Under the pieces are notes generated by a model. That model saw only the letters and a list, made by a program, of their open reading frames with translations. It was not told where the DNA came from and made no database searches. The position numbers and the translations under genes are program-made. A stretch of DNA of 64,000 nucleotides. It comes from Mycolicibacterium aurum. GTDB taxonomy: Bacteria > Actinomycetota > Actinomycetes > Mycobacteriales > Mycobacteriaceae. Every line of letters starts with the position of its first letter. Position 1 is the first letter of the stretch. Of this stretch, positions 7,738-17,223 are shown one piece after another. The stretch spans positions 930,001 through 994,000 of the forward strand of contig NZ_LR134356.1 in the NCBI RefSeq assembly GCF_900637195.1. The letters are read 5' to 3'.

Positions 7738-10700
7738 ACCCCCGCGGGCACCCTCGCGCTCGCCCGCATCTCCCGGCGCAGCTCACCGAACTCCGAGATG
7801 GTCCGGGTGGCGATGGTCGCGACCGGGCGTGCGTTGCGTCCCGTCGCCTCTGTCTTGCTGACCATCACCACGCTGTCGATATACGGCTGAATGGTGGTCG
7901 CATTCTGCACCGTCGCCACGATCACCAGCTGGAAGCCGAACTTACGGAACGCCTGCAGTGCCTGCTGCGCGAACTGCGGATCGGACTTGCTGAACGCCTC
8001 ATCCAGCATCAGCTGCGCGAAAACCGGCCGGTTGTCCCCACTTTCGGGGCTGGCAAGGTTGAAGCTCAGCGCACCGGCCAGGCAGAACGCCATCAGCTTC
8101 TCCTGCTCGCCACCGGAGTTGTCCCCGGCGTTGCTGTGGGTCCGGATCAGCTCCTCGGAGGCGACGTCCCACTCCGCGCAGTCGAACGTGAAGCGGTTGC
8201 GCACATCCAGGGCGTCGCGCGTCCACGCCTTATCCTCCGGCGCCGTCGACGCCAGCCGGTTACGCAGCCGCAGGATGTCGGCGTACTGATCAAGGATCGC
8301 CTGCTTGTCGCCCAGGCCCACTTCGGCGATGCGCCGCGAGATGGCCCGCACGATCTCGGTCAGCTCGGCCACCGCGGTCAGGCTGCGCGGGGTGGCGCGC
8401 AGTGTCAGCCGGGTGCCGCGGTTGAACTCCACCGCCCCCAAACCGGTGTTGACGCGGTCGATCTGGTCGCTGATGCGGCGCGTCTCCTGCTCGGCCACCC
8501 GGTGCAGCGTGAGGATCGCGTCCGGAGCCTGCTCGGTGACCAGGCGCATCATCCGCTCGTAGGCTTCCGGCAGCTCCCGTTCGTCGATGTGCCGGCACAG
8601 GGCCACATAGTCGTGTACCCGCTCGTCGAAGTTGTCCGAGTCGTTGGGCACCGCGTCGGGGAATGCCGTGTCGAACGTGTTCAGGATGCGCGCCAGTTCG
8701 TCGTAGGACCGGCGCCTGCTCTCCCGCAGCTGCTCGCGTTCCTTCTTGATCGCAGTGAACAACGCGTCGCGGTGCGGTTCGGGGTCGAGCAGCTCCAGGC
8801 TCACCGGCACCTGGCCCGCGTACCGGTGCAGCAACTCCGTCAGCGGCTCCGAGACGAACGCCGGCTCCAGCCGCTCGGAGAGCTCCAGCAGCCTGGTCCG
8901 CCGCTGATCGAGATCATCGCGACGGGTCTGGATGGCCCCGCGCCTGGTCATGAATTTCTGGATCTGCGACCAGCATTCGTCCGCGCGGCCGTTGAGCGCC
9001 TCGATGTCGGGATGGTCGGCCAGCAGCAGCTCGTACTGCTCGCGCAGCCGGTCGGCGTGACCGTCGGCGGTCTCGGTGTCGATCTGGCTCCACTGCGGGA
9101 ACTGTTCGCAGATGGCCTTGCACGCTCCTGCCCGGTCGCGCCACTGCTGGCGTTGCGCCGCGATGTCGTCGGCGACGCGCCGTGCCTTCTGATAGGCCTC
9201 CTCGGCGGCCGCCAGGTCCACCGTGAGGGCGTTGATCTTCGCCGACACGTCGCCCTGGTACAGGTAGTCGGACTGCTTGAGCGGGCTGCGGTCGTCCTTG
9301 ATGGCCAGGCGGTCGGAGTCCTTGTAGAGACCGGTATCGGTGACCGCGCGGCGGAACCGCGCGAACACGTCCGGGCTGTCGACGCAGAGGTGATCGCCGG
9401 CACCGGTGACGACGTCGACCGCCTCGGCCGCGCAAGGGTGCCGGGGATCGACGGCGAAGAGCTTGCCCGCCAACGTGTTCGGCTCCGGTTCCACCGGTGT
9501 CGCGCCGAGGAACTTCGCGCGGACATGGTGCAGCTGCAGTCTGCCCCGCATGTTCGTCTCGTTGACGAAAGCCAGCACCTTCGTCCAGTGCTGATCGGGC
9601 ACCATCAGTCGCAGGCCGACGCCGCGCAGCACCTTCTCCACCGCGGTGCGCCAGCGGGTCTGATCCGGCTTGAGGTCCATCAGCTCCGCGATGTAGGGCA
9701 GGTCGGCCGCGTCCAGACCGACGGCGCCGCAGATCTGTTCACGCATGAGCAACGCGAACTCGGGCAGCGCGGAGCCCACGTGTTCGACCCGCTTGAGCTC
9801 CTTGGCGGCGTCGTCGCGGGTGATGCGCGCGGCCTTCTGTGCGTACTCGGCGTCGGTGGACGCCTCCCGGTTGCGTTCCACCTTGGCCAGCAGCTCGGTG
9901 GCCTGGCCCAGCAACTCTTCGCGCAGATTCCAGAATTCCTCTGCGGTGTCGGGGACCTCGAGATCCTGGGCGGACAGCATGTCCTCGTAGGCGGCGCGCC
10001 GGCGCTCGACCTGCTCGGCCTCGGTCTCGGCGGCGGTCACCTGTGACTGCAGCGGGGCGATGTTGGCGCTGGATCCGCTGATCTGAGCGTTGAGCGAATC
10101 TGCCTCGGCCTTGGCCAGATTCAGTGAGCGGGTGACGTCTTCGTATTCGTTCTCGAGTTGGTCGATGGTGGTGTCGAGCTGGCCGACCTGCGCCGGGCAC
10201 TGGGCCAGCCGTACGTGGTCGGTGTAGGCCCGCACCATGGGCAGGTCCACCAGGTCGATGATGCCGAGATCCGTGGACTCGGAGGCGTAGCGCTGCTGGA
10301 TCTTCTCGATGTCGCCGAGGATCTTGCGTTTGCGCTGTGCGACCGCCAGCAGCTCGCGGGCCTCCACCAGCGGGTCGATCTGCTTGAGCGCCTCCGGCAG
10401 CCGGCCCAGGCTCTCCGGCTCGTCCAGCATGAACTCACGGACGAACTGTTCCAGCCCGCCAACGCTTTTCAGCGATTTCGCCTTGCCCAGCAGCTGCTGG
10501 GCGGCATCCGATGCGCGGATCCCGATGGTGGCGTACAGCTGAGCCAGGTACTGCGACTCGACCTTGGTGGTGAACCGCCAGCCCAGACTTTTCCCGTCGC
10601 CCCGGTCATCCTTGAACACGCCCGTATCGAAACGCCCTGCCGCCCAGCGGTTGCAGATCTCCTCGATGTCGAGATCGCCGTCGCCCAGCACGAACCGGCT

Positions 10701-11117
10701 CGAGGAGTCGGCCCGGGACTCGCCGGTCAGCCACTTGAGCACCAGGCCCGTCACGGTGCGTCCGGAGTCGCCGGCGTAGGTGACCGCCACCGCCGACCAG
10801 GCGGTGCCGTCCCCGCGTAGGTACATCACCCGGCTGGTGCCACCGTCGCTGCGCTGGCCCCAGGCCCCGCGCACATACTTGTCGACGGTGCGCCGCCCGG
10901 CGCTGGAACCCGCTGCGGTGTTGTCGCCGGAGGCGTTGAAGTTGCGCCGGTTGAACGGCAGGAACCCCAGTGAAATCGCATCCAGCAGTGAGGATTTCCC
11001 GCTACCTGAGGCACCGGCGATCAGCGCGCCGCCCGCACTGAACGGGATCGAGTGGTAACCGTCGAACACACCCCAGTTGATGACCTGCAGCCGGGACAGG
11101 TGGAACTGTTCAGTCAT
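7734..11117 (-). CDS. mksB: MksB/JetC-like condensin ATPase (SMC/MukB-like)
   Basis: A 1127-residue SMC-like ATPase of the MksB/JetC (Wadjet) family. Walker [10 protein letters not shown] is at residues 35-43, close after an [14 protein letters not shown]-terminus. Long heptad-rich coiled coils surround a central hinge-like region. The ABC signature NSGGEQEKL is at about residue 1000 and Walker [13 protein letters not shown] at about 1035. Such proteins work with MksE and MksF kleisin-type partners to load on and extrude DNA, for chromosome organisation or plasmid restriction. The start overlaps the mksE stop by 8 bases. No mksG/jetD gene follows: the next gene is the His-rich membrane protein. 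Confidence 0.92.
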   Translation of the reverse strand: MTEQFHLSRLQVINWGVFDGYHSIPFSAGGALIAGASGSGKSSLLDAISLGFLPFNRRNFNASGDNTAAGSSAGRRTVDKYVRGAWGQRSDGGTSRVMYLRGDGTAWSAVAVTYAGDSGRTVTGLVLKWLTGESRADSSSRFVLGDGDLDIEEICNRWAAGRFDTGVFKDDRGDGKSLGWRFTTKVESQYLAQLYATIGIRASDAAQQLLGKAKSLKSVGGLEQFVREFMLDEPESLGRLPEALKQIDPLVEARELLAVAQRKRKILGDIEKIQQRYASESTDLGIIDLVDLPMVRAYTDHVRLAQCPAQVGQLDTTIDQLENEYEDVTRSLNLAKAEADSLNAQISGSSANIAPLQSQVTAAETEAEQVERRRAAYEDMLSAQDLEVPDTAEEFWNLREELLGQATELLAKVERNREASTDAEYAQKAARITRDDAAKELKRVEHVGSALPEFALLMREQICGAVGLDAADLPYIAELMDLKPDQTRWRTAVEKVLRGVGLRLMVPDQHWTKVLAFVNETNMRGRLQLHHVRAKFLGATPVEPEPNTLAGKLFAVDPRHPCAAEAVDVVTGAGDHLCVDSPDVFARFRRAVTDTGLYKDSDRLAIKDDRSPLKQSDYLYQGDVSAKINALTVDLAAAEEAYQKARRVADDIAAQRQQWRDRAGACKAICEQFPQWSQIDTETADGHADRLREQYELLLADHPDIEALNGRADECWSQIQKFMTRRGAIQTRRDDLDQRRTRLLELSERLEPAFVSEPLTELLHRYAGQVPVSLELLDPEPHRDALFTAIKKEREQLRESRRRSYDELARILNTFDTAFPDAVPNDSDNFDERVHDYVALCRHIDERELPEAYERMMRLVTEQAPDAILTLHRVAEQETRRISDQIDRVNTGLGAVEFNRGTRLTLRATPRSLTAVAELTEIVRAISRRIAEVGLGDKQAILDQYADILRLRNRLASTAPEDKAWTRDALDVRNRFTFDCAEWDVASEELIRTHSNAGDNSGGEQEKLMAFCLAGALSFNLASPESGDNRPVFAQLMLDEAFSKSDPQFAQQALQAFRKFGFQLVIVATVQNATTIQPYIDSVVMVSKTEATGRNARPVATIATRTISEFGELRREMRASARVPAGV

Positions 11118-11805
11118 CGAGCTCGACCTCCTCGCCGGCGGGGGCGCCCCCGGTGAGCAGCAGCTCGAACTGCTGCTGCAACTCGGTGATCACGCTGGCC
11201 GTCATGACTGCTGTGATCACCGGGCTGATGGTGTAGCTGTCCTCGTCGTCACGGCTCCTGCGCAGGATCTCCAAGCCGGTCAGCCGCGCGATGGCACCGT
11301 CGACGCGGCCCGCGAATGTGACGGCGTCGCGGTCGGTTTCGTTGAGCACGCCGGAGAACAGGCCGTGCATCTCCTCGCGACTGATCAGCACGCTCTGTCC
11401 GCCTGCGGCCCGCATCATCTGCGCCAGGTGCAGCGCCAGGATCGAGTCGTAGGTGCCCAGTGGCTCGCGGCGGAGAAGCTTCATCCCCCGTGCCGACTCG
11501 TAGCGGGCCTGTTCGACGTACGCGACGTCGGAGCTGTCGACGATGCGCAGCAGCAGGTCCAGTTCGGAGAGCCGGGTGCTCAGTTGGGCGCGGTACTCCA
11601 GCACCCAGGCGTAGATGTCGCTGTCGGTCTCGGCGCTGATGTAGCGGCGTGTCAGCAGGTGCTGCAGCGCCCAGCAGGCACGGTCGGGGAGCTCGGAGAC
11701 GTCGCCGTCGAACCGTGGCCTGCGCTGGTGCGGGGGACGGGCGTTCTGGTCGACCTGCGGCAGTTCGGAAAACGCGGCGAGGTCGGCGTCTATCTCGGCG
11801 GTCAC
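11110..11805 (-). CDS. mksE: MksE/JetB-like condensin accessory protein (DUF4194)
   Basis: A 231-residue DUF4194 protein, the MukE/JetB-like winged-helix partner that binds the kleisin. It contains [41 protein letters not shown] and [20 protein letters not shown], which match the core of the family. A typical MksE length is 200-230. The GTG start at 11805 overlaps the mksF stop as GTGA, so the two are translationally coupled, and the 3' end overlaps mksB. The open frame extends to 12378, but that part is a shadow of mksF. A short acidic C-terminus (GEEVELDD) is present. Confidence 0.9.
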   Translation of the reverse strand: MTAEIDADLAAFSELPQVDQNARPPHQRRPRFDGDVSELPDRACWALQHLLTRRYISAETDSDIYAWVLEYRAQLSTRLSELDLLLRIVDSSDVAYVEQARYESARGMKLLRREPLGTYDSILALHLAQMMRAAGGQSVLISREEMHGLFSGVLNETDRDAVTFAGRVDGAIARLTGLEILRRSRDDEDSYTISPVITAVMTASVITELQQQFELLLTGGAPAGEEVELDD

Positions 11806-13283
11806 TGTGCAACTCCAGCAAGGGTGGTGATCGGTTCGGTGAACATCAGGTCGGGGACGGCGATCTCGCGGTCTGTGCCGTCGAGGGAGCGGAATCGGAC
11901 GGTCACCGAATCGCCTGGCTCGGCGTCGTTTTCGGATGCCTGCGGTTGCTGCTGCTTGAGCGCCCAGGACCACAGCACGATCACATGCCCGAGGTAGGCC
12001 CCCTGTCCTGAACGGCCGAGCATCTCGACCGCCTCCGGCAGCGACACCGGGGCCTTGGACACCGCGGCGTTGAGCATGTCCGACATCGCGGGCGCGTCCA
12101 CCTGGGTGGTCAGTGCGGAGAAGCTGGCGAGGTCGAGCGTGCCTGCGGCGGCTGCGGCCGGCTTGGGGCTGGACAGGTCGCCGATCTTGAAGCTCAGCGC
12201 GCCGACGGAGGTGATCGCGTGGCGGGCCAGGGGAAGCTCGAGGTCGATGCGCGAGTCGATGAGGCTGGTCCTCAGCAGGGCGCGCGCCGCGCCGATGGCC
12301 TCGTTGAGCTGGCGCGCCACGCCGCGGCTCTGCTCCAGCGTGCCGAAGGCGGTGAACCGTTTGACGCGCTGCGCACACCGCTGCTGGATGCGTTCCACCT
12401 CGTCGATCTGGTAGCCCACCAGCTCGAAGAACCCCGCCATCACCTTGCGCAGCTCCGGGTCAAGACCGGGCAGGGCGCCCGCGACCGCGGCCACGTCGGC
12501 CTCGAACTCGGCACGCTGGTCGGGGTCGTTGATCATCCGCAGGAACGCGCGGTGGCTGTCGCGGCCCTGGGAGTCCCACGCGGCCTGGTAGTCGGCGTAC
12601 ATCTGGCGCTGCCGGTCGCGGTACTCGACGTTGCTGTCGATCGGTTCGTCGAGGGCGGCGGTGGCCTGCTCGATCATGGTGGCGTACTGGCCGATGTCGG
12701 TGATCAGCCGCTCCATCTGCAGGGCGATGGCGCGGGCTTCGTCGTAGGAGTCGGTGAGGTCGACGTCGGTCCGGGGACGTTCGCCCTTGTCGAGTTCGTC
12801 GAGCTCGGCGTGCAGCGCCTCGATCTCGGCCTCGATGCTTTTGCGGATCCGGGCCGGGTCGGTGCCGACCTTCAGGGCGACGTGCTTGAGCCGGGAGGCG
12901 ATGCCGTTGATGGAGCCGCCGGTGGCGATGGTGTCGTTGCGGCGCATACCTCGTACGAGATCGAGTGCGCGCCGCGCATCCTGGGTGAGGTAGCAGACGT
13001 TCTGGTCGCTGCGTGGGTCGACGATGCGGTGCAGCCAGCCTTGGCTGGCCCAGGACTTGATCAGCGCGAGTCCGGACTGCGCGTCGTCGAGGTCGTCGAG
13101 GTCGCGCTCCAGGTGCACGACGAGCTCGGTCTCGGGGGTGACGCCGCCGGACAGGTGACGCTCCATCAACGTGGCGTAAAGGCCGAGGTTGCTGGTGGCC
13201 AGCAACCGGATCGCAGGCGAGCCCTGCAGGTCGCGATTGAGTTCGAGCAGGGTGGCCGCCGACAGCGTCGCGTTGTCGTCCAC
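11802..13283 (-). CDS. mksF: MksF/JetA-like kleisin subunit (DUF3375)
   Basis: A 493-residue DUF3375 protein, the MukF/JetA-type kleisin that links the two heads of the MksB dimer. The N-terminal winged helix includes LELNRDLQGSPAIRLLATSN and LYATLMERHLSGG. A long helical middle section has IRKSIEAEIEALHAELDEL, ALQMERLITDIGQYATMIEQ and RAFLRMINDPDQRAEFEADV. The C-terminal domain closes with [18 protein letters not shown]. Start GTG 13283 is preceded by AAGGGG, a good ribosome site; the upstream extension to 13511 looks non-coding. It is the first gene of the condensin operon. Confidence 0.9.
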   Translation of the reverse strand: MDDNATLSAATLLELNRDLQGSPAIRLLATSNLGLYATLMERHLSGGVTPETELVVHLERDLDDLDDAQSGLALIKSWASQGWLHRIVDPRSDQNVCYLTQDARRALDLVRGMRRNDTIATGGSINGIASRLKHVALKVGTDPARIRKSIEAEIEALHAELDELDKGERPRTDVDLTDSYDEARAIALQMERLITDIGQYATMIEQATAALDEPIDSNVEYRDRQRQMYADYQAAWDSQGRDSHRAFLRMINDPDQRAEFEADVAAVAGALPGLDPELRKVMAGFFELVGYQIDEVERIQQRCAQRVKRFTAFGTLEQSRGVARQLNEAIGAARALLRTSLIDSRIDLELPLARHAITSVGALSFKIGDLSSPKPAAAAAGTLDLASFSALTTQVDAPAMSDMLNAAVSKAPVSLPEAVEMLGRSGQGAYLGHVIVLWSWALKQQQPQASENDAEPGDSVTVRFRSLDGTDREIAVPDLMFTEPITTLAGVAQ

Positions 13284-13462
13284 CTGACCCCTTGCTCTGT
13301 GTTCATCGTGCCCGTGCCGGTTCGCCGACGCCCCAACATAGGCCACGGCGGGGACATCACCGGGTTGGGGGACGGGAGTGTCGCGAGGCTTCCCGACGGT
13401 GTATGTGACGGGTGTGACCAGCGAGATTGCAGTGCGTTCTGGGGCTGAGGAGACCGTCGCCA

Positions 13463-13513
13463 GAGTGCACACACGGTCGTGATTCCGCGCGATCCACGAC
13501 CCTGTGTGCACGC
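13463..13513. repeat. intergenic stem-loop element
   Basis: An inverted repeat with 19-base arms: GAGTGCACACACGGTCGTG (13463-13481) pairs with the complement of 13495-13513 with two mismatches around a 13-base loop. It lies in the 267-base divergent gap between mksF and the alpha/beta hydrolase gene. It has no trailing T-run and is between diverging genes, so a simple terminator is unlikely. It may be a dispersed REP-like element or a regulatory palindrome. The rest of the gap shows nothing else I can name. Confidence 0.6.
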
Positions 13514-13550
13514 TCGCGGAGCCTCACGTCCTCGTGTCAGGATGGCGGTC

Positions 13551-14297
13551 ATGACGGTGGTGTTCGTACACGGCAATCCGGAGACCGACGCGATCTGGGG
13601 GCCGTTGCTCGCGGTGCTCGGCCGCGACGATGTGGTGCTGCTGTCGCCGCCCGGCTTCGGCGCCCCGCTGCCCGACGGGTTCGGCGCGACCTTCCTGGAA
13701 TACCGCGATTGGCTGGAGGCCGAGTTGGAGAAGCTCGACGGCCCGGTCGATCTGGTCGGACACGACTGGGGCGGCGGGCACGTCGTCAACGTCGTGATGC
13801 ACCGGCCCGAACTGATCCGTAGCTGGGCCACCGACGTGGTCGGGCTGTTCGACGAGGACTACGTCTGGCACGACATGGCTCAGGTGTGGCAGACCCCGGG
13901 TGCGGGCGAGGAGATGCTGCAGAACATGATCGGCGGCGGCCTGCCCGCACGCACGGAACTGATGGTCTCGTTCGGTTTTCCCGAGGACGTCGCGGCGGCC
14001 GTGGCCGAACATCAGAACGACGACATGATCACGGCGATCCTGGCGTTGTACCGGTCGGCGGCCCAGCCGGCGATGGCCGACGCGGGCCGCGCGCTGGAGT
14101 CGGCCGCGACTCGACCGGGGCTGTCGCTGTTGGCGACCGCGGACCCCTTCATCGGCCAGAGTGACAATCGGCGACGCGCCGCCGACCGGGCGGGTGCGCG
14201 TACCGAAGTGCTTGAGGGCCTAGGCCATTGGTGGATGCTCGAAGATCCGCAGCGCGGAGCTGCGGCGCTGACGGAATTCTGGGCCACCCTGGAGTGA
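13551..14297 (+). CDS. alpha/beta hydrolase
   Basis: A 248-residue alpha/beta-hydrolase fold protein. It has the oxyanion HGNPETDAIW motif early, a nucleophile elbow GHDWGGGHVV in which the position usually held by Ser or Asp is Asp (haloalkane-dehalogenase/epoxide-hydrolase style GHDWG), and a late GLGHWWMLEDP that supplies the catalytic His. The Asp nucleophile suggests an epoxide hydrolase or haloalkane dehalogenase-like enzyme, though the cap is short. ATG 13551 has AGGA at 13539-13542; ATG 13542 is possible. It is convergent with the next gene. Confidence 0.8.
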   Translation: MTVVFVHGNPETDAIWGPLLAVLGRDDVVLLSPPGFGAPLPDGFGATFLEYRDWLEAELEKLDGPVDLVGHDWGGGHVVNVVMHRPELIRSWATDVVGLFDEDYVWHDMAQVWQTPGAGEEMLQNMIGGGLPARTELMVSFGFPEDVAAAVAEHQNDDMITAILALYRSAAQPAMADAGRALESAATRPGLSLLATADPFIGQSDNRRRAADRAGARTEVLEGLGHWWMLEDPQRGAAALTEFWATLE

Positions 14298-14313
14298 GGG
14301 TGCGAGGGGTCGC

Positions 14314-15456
14314 TCAGGACATCGGTACCGGGGCGGGCTTGCCCGCGGTGATCAGCTCTTCGCCCTGCTCGTAGTCGTCGTCGGCGTTGCAGGTGAGCAC
14401 GCCCACGACGGCGCCGTCGGACTCGTACCAGACGGTGAATCCGCCGGTCCGCTCGATCAGCCGGCTCCGCTGGTAGCCGTCTCCCCAGGCGTGGTACTTG
14501 ACATCTGTATCGCCGATCGTGGTCCAGAAGCCGGGAACGCCGGACCATGTCGCGTCGTCGTCGCCGGCGGCTCGCGCACCGGCGATCTCGCCCTGGTCTG
14601 CGGCGTCCTGCCAGTGCTCGACGGCGAGCGCCCGGCCTGCCCCCGCATTGACCGCGAATGCCACGTCGCCCGCCGCGTATACGCCGTCGAACCCGGTGCT
14701 CATATCGGCGCCGACCGGAATGTGACCGTCCCGCAATGTGATTCCGGCGGCCTCGGCCAATCCGGCGTTGGGGCTGACGCCCGTCGCGGCGAGGACCAGG
14801 TCAGCATCGAGCACCGTGCCGTCGTCGAGCTGGACAGAGCCGTCGCGCAGAGACGTGACCTTCGTGCCTCCGATGAATCGCACCCCGGTGGCCTCGACGA
14901 GCCGCAGGAGCTGCTTTCCCGCCTCGTCGCCGAGCCGTTTCTGCTGCGGCGCCTCGTCCGGGGCCACGAGAGTCACGGAAAGACCCTGTGCGGCAAAGGA
15001 AGCAGCGGCCTCGCAGCCGATGAATCCCGCCCCGACCACGACGGCGGTTTTCGCGGAGTTGGTCGCCTCGCGCAGGCGCTTGGCGTCGTCGAGGGATCGC
15101 AACTGCAGGGCCTGGTCGCCGCCCGGCACCGGCAGCGGTACCGGACTGGCCCCCGACGCCAGCACCAGTGACTCATACCGGTATTCGGCGTCACCTGCAG
15201 TGACAATCCGGTTGCTCAAGTCGATGTGCTGGACAGGTGTGCTCAGGTCGGTCGCGAGTGGTGTCGTGATGTCCATCGCGACGTCGTCGGTGTGGCCGCG
15301 CAGGAACTCCTTGCTCAGTGGCGGGCGCTGATAGGGCTGCTGGGTGTCGGCGGTGAAGATCCGCAGCGGGGCGTCGGGCCTGCGCGCGCGGAACGCCTCC
15401 GCGGCGCCGATGCCGGCCGGTCCACTTCCTATCACGATCAAGCCTGCGTCACTCAT
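14314..15456 (-). CDS. FAD-dependent NAD(P)H:ferredoxin/rubredoxin reductase-like oxidoreductase
   Basis: About 380 residues. A pyridine-nucleotide-disulphide-type reductase fold with FAD motif VIGSGPAGIGAAEAF at the N-terminus, NAD(P) motif VVVGAGFIGCEAAASFAAQG near 140, and the second FAD motif GVYAAGDVAFAV near 265. It has no redox-active CxxxxC pair, so it matches the ferredoxin/putidaredoxin-reductase group that passes electrons to an iron-sulphur protein or P450. It resembles the family in order and length (about 400). The partner is not nearby. ATG 15456 is used; GTG 15462 is an alternative. Confidence 0.85.
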   Translation of the reverse strand: MSDAGLIVIGSGPAGIGAAEAFRARRPDAPLRIFTADTQQPYQRPPLSKEFLRGHTDDVAMDITTPLATDLSTPVQHIDLSNRIVTAGDAEYRYESLVLASGASPVPLPVPGGDQALQLRSLDDAKRLREATNSAKTAVVVGAGFIGCEAAASFAAQGLSVTLVAPDEAPQQKRLGDEAGKQLLRLVEATGVRFIGGTKVTSLRDGSVQLDDGTVLDADLVLAATGVSPNAGLAEAAGITLRDGHIPVGADMSTGFDGVYAAGDVAFAVNAGAGRALAVEHWQDAADQGEIAGARAAGDDDATWSGVPGFWTTIGDTDVKYHAWGDGYQRSRLIERTGGFTVWYESDGAVVGVLTCNADDDYEQGEELITAGKPAPVPMS

Positions 15457-15512
15457 GCGCACCGACTACCCACCGCTGCCCGGGTACACACCGCGACATC
15501 AGCCCGTGGGTG

Positions 15513-15647
15513 TTACCGCCGCTGTGGCGGGCCCGGGTCGGGCGTGGTGGCAGGTCCCGGAGCGGTATCGGGAAGGTCGTCGGGCACGAGGCGCTCGGGC
15601 ACCTCGGTCGGGGTGAGGCGTTCTGGCGGCTCGGTAGGTGCAGTCAT
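15513..15647 (-). CDS. possible small Pro-rich protein (44 residues)
   Basis: An open frame of 44 codons from ATG 15647 to TAA at 15513, in the 230-base gap between the amine oxidase and reductase genes on the same strand. It begins MTAPTEPPERLTPTEVPERL and is almost entirely Pro, Thr, Glu and Asp, ending PPQRR. It contains an internal near-repeat, PPERLTPTEVPERLVPDD. No strong ribosome site is seen. It could be a short spacer-encoded peptide or chance; no family is recognised. Confidence 0.35.
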   Translation of the reverse strand: MTAPTEPPERLTPTEVPERLVPDDLPDTAPGPATTPDPGPPQRR

Positions 15648-15686
15648 GACTACGGCGTACCCGGCCGGGCCGCCTGGCAACCGGAA

Positions 15687-17051
15687 TCAGACGTGCGTCA
15701 TGGCGTCATGTTCGACGACCTCGAGCGCCGCCCGTTCGCCGGAGCGCACGGCGCCGTCGATGAATCCGTACATGTGTGCCGACGATTCTGTTCCGGCCCA
15801 GTGAATCCGTCCGCACGGCTCGCGCAACGCATGTCCGAACTCGGTGAGCACGCCGGGTGGAGCGTGGCAGATCATCCCACCACCGGAATAGCGCTCCACG
15901 GTCCAGTTCTGTTCGACGTAGTCGATCGGTGACAGCGCTCTGTCCCCGAACCGTTCGGCGACCGCGGACAGCATCGCCTGCCTCCGTTCGTCGGCGCCGA
16001 GCGTGCACAGCCGTCGCGCGTCGGGACCTTCGGTGATAGCTGTCAGGATCCCGGATGTTGCTGTGTCCGTGCAGGAATCGATGGTGAGGTTGGCGAACGT
16101 GCCGGGCCCGAACGACTGGCCGGACAGCCCGTCGGCCCGCCACCAGGGCTCGTCGTAGATCATTGCGATCTTGAACACCGCGCCGCTGGGCATGCGCTGG
16201 TGCAGGAAGTGACGATCCACCGACAGCAGCGGCTCGTAGATGATCTGCGAGGCGATGCAGAGCGGTACGGCGACCACGACCCGACGGGCCCGCACCGCCA
16301 TGTCGTCCGAGCGAACGCTGACGCTGTCGGCGTCCTGAGTGATGCTGCGCACGGGCTGAGACGGGTGGACGGCGTCGCCGAGTTCGGCGGCGATCGCGCG
16401 GTAGATCGCGCCCATGCCCCCGACCGGCCGGGCGTCCTCGGCGGCATCTTTCACTCCGAGGACGAAGCCCGGCCCACCCGAGCACGCCATCTGGTAGAGC
16501 GCGAACAGCAGCGAGACCTCGGAGGCGGCCGAGGTATACAACCCGGCGACGGCGGACTCCAGCAGCTGCCGTGCGGGCTTGGACAACGTGTGGCCCTCGA
16601 CCCACTTGGCCCATGTCAGTTTGTCCCAGTGCTTAGCCTTGGGCGCGTTCCACGGCGCGTCCGCCGGGATGGACTTGCACATCTGGGTGAGCTCGAGGAA
16701 CACCGCACCGATGTTGGCGACGGCGAACGGACTCATGGTCAGCGGGATGGTGCCGTGGTATCTGTACGTCTTGCCGTCGATGCACATCATGGCCTGACCC
16801 TCGGCGTACTGTTTGTACTCCGGGATGCCGAATTCCTGCATCAACGCGTAGATCCGATCCTGCCCCGGACCGATCCACGCGCCGCCTCGGTCGATCCACG
16901 AACCGTCCGAGCGGGTCTCGGTGAATGTGCGCCCGCCCACCCGGTCGCGGGCTTCCAACAGCGTCACAGAATGTCCGGCCTGCTTGAGGCGCAGCGCGGC
17001 GCTCAACCCGGCGAAACCCGCACCCACCACGCAGTAGTCCACGTCCACCAT
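15687..17051 (-). CDS. flavin monoamine oxidase family protein
   Basis: A 454-residue FAD-dependent amine oxidase. The N-terminus has the dinucleotide-binding CVVGAGFAGLSAALRLKQAG and RDRVGGRTFTE, and DRGGAWIGPGQDRIY follows. The C-terminal flavin signature IHWAGTESSAHMYGFIDGAV closes the FAD site. These match the MAO/putrescine-oxidase group, which oxidises primary or secondary amines to imines with release of hydrogen peroxide. Length is typical. Neighbours give little hint of the amine. A GC-rich hairpin precedes the start by about 55 bases. Confidence 0.9.
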   Translation of the reverse strand: MVDVDYCVVGAGFAGLSAALRLKQAGHSVTLLEARDRVGGRTFTETRSDGSWIDRGGAWIGPGQDRIYALMQEFGIPEYKQYAEGQAMMCIDGKTYRYHGTIPLTMSPFAVANIGAVFLELTQMCKSIPADAPWNAPKAKHWDKLTWAKWVEGHTLSKPARQLLESAVAGLYTSAASEVSLLFALYQMACSGGPGFVLGVKDAAEDARPVGGMGAIYRAIAAELGDAVHPSQPVRSITQDADSVSVRSDDMAVRARRVVVAVPLCIASQIIYEPLLSVDRHFLHQRMPSGAVFKIAMIYDEPWWRADGLSGQSFGPGTFANLTIDSCTDTATSGILTAITEGPDARRLCTLGADERRQAMLSAVAERFGDRALSPIDYVEQNWTVERYSGGGMICHAPPGVLTEFGHALREPCGRIHWAGTESSAHMYGFIDGAVRSGERAALEVVEHDAMTHV

Positions 17052-17105
17052 GTCGGCCCCGCTGGTCTCAGGCGCGGGGCCCTACGGTCGCGCGCAAACC
17101 TGTTG

Positions 17106-17128
17106 CGCCCCCGCCGATTTCGGGGGCG
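17106..17128 (-). terminator. GC-rich stem-loop between baeRF11 gene and amine oxidase
   Basis: A perfect 8-base stem CGCCCCCG/CGGGGGCG with a 7-base loop, about 95 bases after the baeRF11 stop on the minus strand and before the amine oxidase. There is no following T-run, so if it terminates transcription it is of the U-poor type seen in actinobacteria. It could equally be part of the amine oxidase leader. Confidence 0.35.
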
Positions 17129-17223
17129 AGAATGGCTGCCATAGACAAGCGTGCACCGTGTTGTTCACAGTGTCAATAGCGGTCCGCGGGGTCGTTGACC
17201 AGGGAACTGTCTGCCAGGAACTG

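Noticed and set aside
8136..10046. A long plus-strand frame of 636 codons opposite mksB
   Set aside because: It is Arg/Gly/Val/Leu-rich without any domain, and lies fully antisense to the well-supported mksB coding sequence; typical GC-rich shadow frame.
7734..13283. Naming the condensin operon as a full Wadjet defence system
   Set aside because: No jetD/mksG nuclease gene is present in the window; only the three condensin subunits can be supported.
12219..13448. A 409-codon plus-strand frame opposite mksF
   Set aside because: Antisense shadow of the kleisin gene; no ribosome site or motif.
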